Source: Actinomycetales bacterium (GTDB lineage Bacteria > Actinomycetota > Actinomycetes > S36-B12). From it: 64,000 bases of DNA. Position numbers and translations under genes: made by a program. Below the pieces are notes generated by a model, which saw only the letters and a list, made by a program, of their open reading frames with translations, searched no databases and was not told the DNA's origin. The number at the start of each line of letters is the position of its first letter. The stretch's first letter is position 1. The stretch spans positions 124,001-188,000 of the forward strand of contig WGLX01000010.1 in the NCBI GenBank assembly GCA_016125355.1, given 5' to 3'. Below are positions 57,540-64,000 of this stretch, one piece after another.

Positions 57540-58136
57540 GTGACACCGACTGGGGTGGATCGCACCACGACGGATGAGGCCCGGCTGGCCGCCGAGGCCC
57601 AGGGCGTGCTCTTCGACGACGCGACCCTTCGGCCCCTGCCGACGGACGTCGGCTACCGCGGGCCGGTCGCCTGCTCCGCCGCCGGGATCACCTACCGCCA
57701 GCTGGACTACTGGGCCCGCACCGGGCTCGTCACGCCGTCCGTGCGCGGTGCCGCCGGGTCGGGCAGCCAGCGCCTCTACGGCTTCCGGGACATCCTCGTC
57801 CTGCGCATCGTCAAGCGACTCATCGACACCGGCGTCTCGTTGGCCAACATCCGCGCGGCGGTCGATCACCTCGCCGATCGTTCGGGTGAGGACCTCGCCA
57901 GCCTCACCATCATGAGCGACGGGGCCAGCATCTACGAGTGCCGCAGCGCCGACGAGGTCATCGATCTCGTGCGCGGCGGCCAGGGGGTCTTCGGCATCGC
58001 CGTCGGCAGCGTCTGGCGCGAGGTCGAGGGGACGCTTGCGAGCCTGCCCGCGGAGAAGCCGGACGGCGGCGTCGTCCCGGGGCCGGCCGCCCACGACGAG
58101 CTGGCGGCGCGGCGCGCGCGACGCTCGGCGAGCTAG
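57540..58136 (+). CDS. MerR-family regulator (Rv1830/resR-like)
   Basis: The 198-residue protein has a MerR-type DNA-binding domain (GYRGPVACSAAGITYRQLDY, WARTGLVTPSV, RLYGFRDILVLRIVKRLIDTG). It corresponds by position and pattern to M. tuberculosis Rv1830 (resR/McdR), which controls growth and division. The C-terminus ends in an arginine- and alanine-rich stretch. It has its own strong promoter and leads into a glycine riboswitch and gcvP, with no other gene in between. Confidence 0.88.
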   Translation: MTPTGVDRTTTDEARLAAEAQGVLFDDATLRPLPTDVGYRGPVACSAAGITYRQLDYWARTGLVTPSVRGAAGSGSQRLYGFRDILVLRIVKRLIDTGVSLANIRAAVDHLADRSGEDLASLTIMSDGASIYECRSADEVIDLVRGGQGVFGIAVGSVWREVEGTLASLPAEKPDGGVVPGPAAHDELAARRARRSAS

Positions 58137-58171
58137 CCGCTTTGCCGCTACCATGGCGGCGCTGACTGATC

Positions 58172-58356
58172 CCGAGCGGGAGAGTCCTGGTTCGCCAGGC
58201 GCCGAAGGAGCAATCTCCCCGACAACCTCTCAGGCATCCGGACCGCTCGGGAGAGGCACCTCTGGAAAGTGGGACATCCGTCCCCACCGACGGTGAAAGC
58301 CGGGCTCGCCCGGCGAAGCTCTCAGGTCGCGCCTCGGCGTGGGCAACAGAGGGGGA
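58172..58356 (+). ncRNA. tandem glycine riboswitch
   Basis: Two glycine aptamers lie before gcvP. Aptamer 1 (58172-58250) has an 8-bp P1, CCGAGCGG with CCGCTCGG, GGAGAG near 58179-58184, GCCGAAGGAGCAA and CTCTCAGG (58227-58234). After an 8-base linker, aptamer 2 (58259-58352) has P1 CCTCTG with CAGAGG, GGAAAG, GGCGAAG and CTCTCAGG, and ends in CAGAGGGGGA. In known cases glycine binding turns on glycine cleavage genes. Downstream, GTATGCC-CGC-GGCATAC (58387-58403) is a likely expression-platform hairpin before the gcvP ribosome site. Confidence 0.93.
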
Positions 58357-58421
58357 ACGACGGTCACGCCCGTGGCCGCTGCCCCCGTATGCCCGCGGCA
58401 TACCTGACCGGCGAGGTTTCC

Positions 58422-61295
<2,874 letters not shown>

Positions 61296-61305
61296 GGCCG
61301 AGCGG

Positions 61306-61722
61306 ATGATCGCCGTCGTCGACATCGACGGGGTGCTGGCCGATGCGACCCATCGCGAGCACTTCGTCCAGCAGCGGCCACGCGACTGGGACGGTTTCTT
61401 CGGGGCCGTCGGAGCCGACCCGGTCATTCAGCGGGGGCGTGACCTGGTGTCCGAGCTGGCCGTCGTCCACGAGATCGTGCTGCTGTCGGGGCGGCCCGAG
61501 CGGACGCGCTCGGACACGGAGGAGTGGCTGCGTGAGCACCGCATCCCCTACGCGCAGCTGGTGCTCCGGCCCGACCGCGACCGGCGTCCTGCAGCAACGC
61601 TGAAGGGCGACCTCATCCGGCGCGTGGGGGGACCGGACGCCATCGCCGTCGTCGTCGATGACGATCCTGCGGTGGTGTCGCGACTCGCGGCGGCAGGGTA
61701 CGACACGTATCGCTTTGTGTAA
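61306..61722 (+). CDS. HAD-superfamily phosphatase-like protein
   Basis: The 138-residue protein has a HAD-type start DIDGVLAD (6-13, nucleophile Asp6 and Asp8) and a second motif LLSGRPERT; the C-terminal acidic motif is in VVVDDDPAVV. It resembles the phosphatase domain of polynucleotide kinase-phosphatase proteins in pattern (DGVLADATHREH), but the substrate is unknown. It begins 10 bases after gcvP and may be read with it. Confidence 0.8.
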   Translation: MIAVVDIDGVLADATHREHFVQQRPRDWDGFFGAVGADPVIQRGRDLVSELAVVHEIVLLSGRPERTRSDTEEWLREHRIPYAQLVLRPDRDRRPAATLKGDLIRRVGGPDAIAVVVDDDPAVVSRLAAAGYDTYRFV

Positions 61723-61732
61723 CCGCTTGCGC

Positions 61733-61738
61733 TAGATT
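61733..61738 (+). promoter_or_regulatory. candidate -10 box of the PLDc_N/SHOCT gene
   Basis: TAGATT predicts a start near 61745 and a leader of about 37 nt with GAAAGG (61769-61774) as the ribosome site. No clear -35 is visible. Confidence 0.45.
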
Positions 61739-61781
61739 TCTGCCGCACCGGGGACTTCCCGGCTCTTTCGAAAGGCTCTTC

Positions 61782-62171
61782 ATGGCTTCGGATTTCGGCA
61801 CGTTCATCATCCAGATGCTCTGGATCTTCATCTTCGTGATGTTCTTCTTCGTCTGGTTCATGATCCTCATGGACATCTTCAGCGACCACAAGCTCGGTGG
61901 CGTGGCGAAGGCGCTCTGGATCATCTTCCTCATCCTCTTCCCGCCGATCACGGCGCTGATCTACCTCATCGCACGTGGCGGCAGCATGAACGAGCGTCGC
62001 CAGGCGCAGTACAAGGAGGCGGCGGCCGCGCAGAAGGCGTACATCCAGGAGGTGGCAGGCTCGGGACAGTCGGCCGCCGACCAGATCGCGTCGGCCAAGG
62101 CCCTGCTCGACAACGGCACCATCTCCCAGGAGGAGTTCGACAAGCTGAAGGCCAAGGCCCTCGCCTCCTGA
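61782..62171 (+). CDS. PLDc_N / SHOCT membrane protein
   Basis: The 129-residue protein has two membrane segments (about 8-30 and 44-64) forming a PLDc_N-type (phospholipase D N-terminal-like) anchor, with no nuclease domain. The C-terminal part has a short SHOCT-like motif (ASAKALLDNGTISQEEFDKLKAK), an oligomerising helix pair. It lacks any catalytic site and its role is unknown. The protein is common in Actinobacteria. A strong terminator follows. Confidence 0.8.
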   Translation: MASDFGTFIIQMLWIFIFVMFFFVWFMILMDIFSDHKLGGVAKALWIIFLILFPPITALIYLIARGGSMNERRQAQYKEAAAAQKAYIQEVAGSGQSAADQIASAKALLDNGTISQEEFDKLKAKALAS

Positions 62172-62185
62172 CCACGCTCGACTCG

Positions 62186-62219
62186 AAGGTCCCGACCCCT
62201 GCTCTGGGGTCGGGACCTT
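62186..62219 (+). terminator. intrinsic terminator after the PLDc_N/SHOCT gene
   Basis: A perfect 14-bp stem (62186-62199 with 62206-62219) encloses a TGCTCT loop, followed by TGTACTT. It is the strongest terminator in the window and insulates feoA from upstream reading. Confidence 0.9.
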
Positions 62220-62224
62220 TGTAC

Positions 62225-62255
62225 TTAGGTAACCCTTAGTTCGCTGTGGTAGCGT
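62225..62255 (+). promoter_or_regulatory. feoAB promoter with possible DtxR/IdeR iron box
   Basis: TAGCGT (62250-62255) ends 6 nt before GTG 62262, a leaderless arrangement. A 19-base segment, 62225-62243 (TTAGGTAACCCTTAG and four more bases), read on the minus strand matches the DtxR/IdeR consensus at 12 of 19 positions by my count and covers the -35 region. That match is partial, so iron control is plausible but unproven. Confidence 0.4.
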
Positions 62256-62261
62256 CCGCGC

Positions 62262-62495
62262 GTGGCCAGGACCGTGCGTGATCTCTCCGTGGGCGAGCGC
62301 GCCGTCCTCGATGCCCCCCAGCTCGAGCCCGGCCTGCGGATGCGCCTGGCGGAGATGGGCGTGCGTCGGGGCGAGGAGGTCACCGTGACCCAGCGCGGCG
62401 TGGGGGGCGCCCGCATCCTCTCCGTGCGTGGATCGCGGATCGCGCTGGATGCTCGCACCGCGGCGCGACTGCCTGTCCAGGAGCAGGCAACGTGA
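62262..62495 (+). CDS. feoA: ferrous iron transport protein FeoA
   Basis: FeoA is a small SH3-like protein that helps FeoB import Fe2+. The 77-residue protein has the typical MARTVRDLSVGERAVL start, RLAEMGVRRGEEVTV and the RGSRIALDARTAARL end. It begins with a leaderless-type promoter and overlaps feoB by four bases (GTGA). Confidence 0.9.
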   Translation: MARTVRDLSVGERAVLDAPQLEPGLRMRLAEMGVRRGEEVTVTQRGVGGARILSVRGSRIALDARTAARLPVQEQAT

Positions 62496-64000
62496 GCGAG
62501 AGCGCGCCGTCCTGCCACAGTGACTCCGGGGGAGTCGCTGCCCCTCCGGGCACGCCCGTGGTGGCCCTCGCCGGCGCGCCGAACGTGGGCAAGTCGACGC
62601 TGTTCAACCGCCTCACCGGGGCCCGCAGGGACGTGGGCAACTGGCCCGGCACGACCGTCGAGGTGGGACGCGGGCTCATGGACGACGGGGTCCACCAGTT
62701 CGACGTGATCGACCTTCCCGGGGCCTACAGCCTCGATCCGCTGTCGCCGGACGAGGCCCTGACCCGGGCGCTGCTGGTGGAGGTGCCGCGCGAGGACCGC
62801 CCGGAGCTTGTCGTGGTCGTCGGCGATGCCACCCGGCTGTCCCGATCCCTGTATCTCGTCCGACAGCTGCGCGAGACGGATCAGCGGCTGGTCCTCGCGG
62901 TGACGATGGGCGACATCGCCCATGAGCACGGCATCGACATCGATGCCGAGGAGCTGCAGCGCCGGCTCGGGGTGCCCGTGGCGTTCATCGACCCGCGTCA
63001 TCGCCACGGCCGGGTGGGCCTGCTTGCGGCGATGGACGCCGCCCTCGCTGCGGAACCTCCGGCCGCCATCCCGGCCCCTGCCCGTGCCGCGGGCTCCGAT
63101 GGCCTGGCCGAGGCGGATGCCCGCTTCGGATGGATCGACGATGTCGTGGATGCGTGCGTCTCACGGGGCGCACCCCGGCGCCAGCGGTGGTCCGACCGAT
63201 TCGACCGGCTGGCCCTGTCGGCGGTCCTGGGACCCATCACGTTCCTCGTCGCGATGTGGGCGGTGTTCCAGCTCACGACGACCGTCGCGGCGCCATTGCA
63301 GGGCGCGCTCGACTGGTTCTTCACCGGCCCGGTCACGTCGCTGGCCATCACGGTCCTCGATGCCGTCGGTCTGGGAGGCACCTGGGTGCAGGGCCTCGTC
63401 GTCGACGGGCTGATCTCGGGTGTCGGCATGCTGCTGACCTTCGTGCCCCTGATGGCCATCATGTTCGCCCTGCTGGCCCTGCTTGAGGACTCGGGGTACC
63501 TGGCGCGAGCGGCCGTCGTCACGGATCGACTCATGCGCGCCATCGGGCTGCCGGGAAGGGCGTTCCTGCCCCTGATCGTCGGTTTCGGCTGCAACGTGCC
63601 GGCCATCGCGGCCACCCGGATCCTGCCGAATGCGCGGCACCGCATCCTCACGGCACTGCTCGTGCCCTTCACGTCGTGCAGCGCGCGTCTGACCGTCTAC
63701 GTCCTGGTCGCGTCCATCTTCTTCCCCGAGCACGCGGGGACCGTCGTCTTCGCCATGTACCTGATCAGCATCGTGTTCGTCGTCGTCATCGGCCTGCTGC
63801 TGCGGGGGACCCTGTGGCGCACGATGGGATCCGAGCCGCTGGTGATCGACCTGCCCCCGTACCAGCGGCCGTCACTGCGCCTGACCCTCAACGTCATGTG
63901 GCTGCGGTTGAGCGGCTTCCTGCGCACCGCGAGCGGCATCATCGTCGCCACGGTCATCGTCGTCTGGTTCCTGCAGGCGATCCCGACCACCTCCGGCTAC
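62492..64000 (+). CDS. feoB: ferrous iron transport protein FeoB (partial)
   Basis: FeoB is the GTPase-coupled Fe2+ transporter. The 503 codons up to the window edge cover the G domain and part of the membrane domain. G1 is GAPNVGKST (29-37) and G3 is DLPG. G4 normally reads NxxD but here reads TMGD (138-141), which may alter guanine binding. The first gate region FVPLMAIMFALLALLEDSGY and FGCNVPAIAATRIL in the core are standard. It is cut by the window end, so the C-terminal part is unseen. It starts at GTG 62492 within the feoA stop. Confidence 0.93.
   Translation, partial: MSESAPSCHSDSGGVAAPPGTPVVALAGAPNVGKSTLFNRLTGARRDVGNWPGTTVEVGRGLMDDGVHQFDVIDLPGAYSLDPLSPDEALTRALLVEVPREDRPELVVVVGDATRLSRSLYLVRQLRETDQRLVLAVTMGDIAHEHGIDIDAEELQRRLGVPVAFIDPRHRHGRVGLLAAMDAALAAEPPAAIPAPARAAGSDGLAEADARFGWIDDVVDACVSRGAPRRQRWSDRFDRLALSAVLGPITFLVAMWAVFQLTTTVAAPLQGALDWFFTGPVTSLAITVLDAVGLGGTWVQGLVVDGLISGVGMLLTFVPLMAIMFALLALLEDSGYLARAAVVTDRLMRAIGLPGRAFLPLIVGFGCNVPAIAATRILPNARHRILTALLVPFTSCSARLTVYVLVASIFFPEHAGTVVFAMYLISIVFVVVIGLLLRGTLWRTMGSEPLVIDLPPYQRPSLRLTLNVMWLRLSGFLRTASGIIVATVIVVWFLQAIPTTSGY

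Overview
The window is a compact, high-GC stretch (about 70% G+C by eye) from the chromosome of an aerobic actinomycete. The lineage is shown by RbpA, WhiA, an OpcA-type G6PDH partner, an InhA-like enoyl-ACP reductase, a GarA/OdhI-like FHA protein with FtsR and a second MerR regulator, Sbp/DUF881 proteins, a SufR-led suf operon and a DUF222-HNH endonuclease behind a mycobacterial-type SOS box. I cannot name the order or genus. The genes are ordinary chromosomal ones. I see no tRNA, rRNA, CRISPR, prophage or IS element, and no gene-free stretch longer than 300 bases.

Layout: (1) 1-8.1 kb: rpsA, then coaE-uvrB-terC-terC-lipoprotein on the plus strand, facing a secreted orphan protein and a metallo-beta-lactamase-fold hydrolase. 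(2) 8.1-20.3 kb: uvrA, a Tat/Rieske lipoprotein, uvrC-rapZ-yvcK-whiA, gap-pgk-tpiA-secG and rbpA. (3) 20.3-26.8 kb, minus strand: the pentose phosphate operon tkt-tal-zwf-opcA-pgl. Its end faces rbpA across a perfect 28-bp inverted repeat. (4) 26.8-30.5 kb: haem A synthesis (ctaB, ctaA) and a two-gene ABC exporter. (5) 30.6-37.0 kb: sufR-sufB-sufD-Rieske-sufC-sufS-sufU-sufT. (6) 37-41.3 kb: ABC-F ATPase, crotonase and an ABC exporter. (7) 41.3-44.8 kb, minus strand: DUF222-HNH, divergent SDR, SURF1 and DUF3099. (8) 44.9-47.8 kb: dodecin, TMEM175-like channel, fabG-fabI and sixA. (9) 47.9-49.5 kb, minus strand: small HNH protein and serB. (10) 49.6-61.7 kb: ABC ATPase, phosphatidyltransferase, GMPP/PMM fusion, DUF881-sbp-DUF881, gcvH, FHA protein, ftsR, bifunctional nuclease, second MerR, glycine riboswitch with gcvP, and a HAD phosphatase. 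(11) 61.8-64 kb: PLDc_N/SHOCT membrane protein and feoA-feoB, with feoB cut by the window edge.

The main genome-level pattern is regulatory. At least fifteen genes have a TANNNT -10 box ending 6-7 nt before the start codon, the signature of leaderless transcripts in Actinobacteria. This pattern fixed several start codons (sufR, DUF3099, the ABC ATPase at 30.5 kb). Two operators lie on such promoters: CAAC-N6-GTTG at sufR, the published cyanobacterial SufR site form, and TCGAAC-N4-GTTCGA at the DUF222-HNH gene, the mycobacterial LexA box. Other control elements are a tandem glycine riboswitch before gcvP, a possible iron box before feoAB, a palindrome at the Rieske lipoprotein promoter and an AACCTCA-N3-TGAGGTT dyad before the second MerR gene.

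Functionally the window joins central carbon metabolism (lower glycolysis, pentose phosphate pathway), Fe-S assembly and iron uptake, haem A and cytochrome oxidase assembly, nucleotide excision repair (uvrA, uvrB, uvrC), fatty-acid elongation, serine and glycine one-carbon metabolism, and envelope or division control. I found no clearly undescribed system. The best leads are the long inverted repeat, the SOS-controlled DUF222 nuclease, the PMM domain with all catalytic residues replaced, the SDR lacking Tyr-x3-Lys that overlaps SURF1, and the zinc-ribbon FHA protein.
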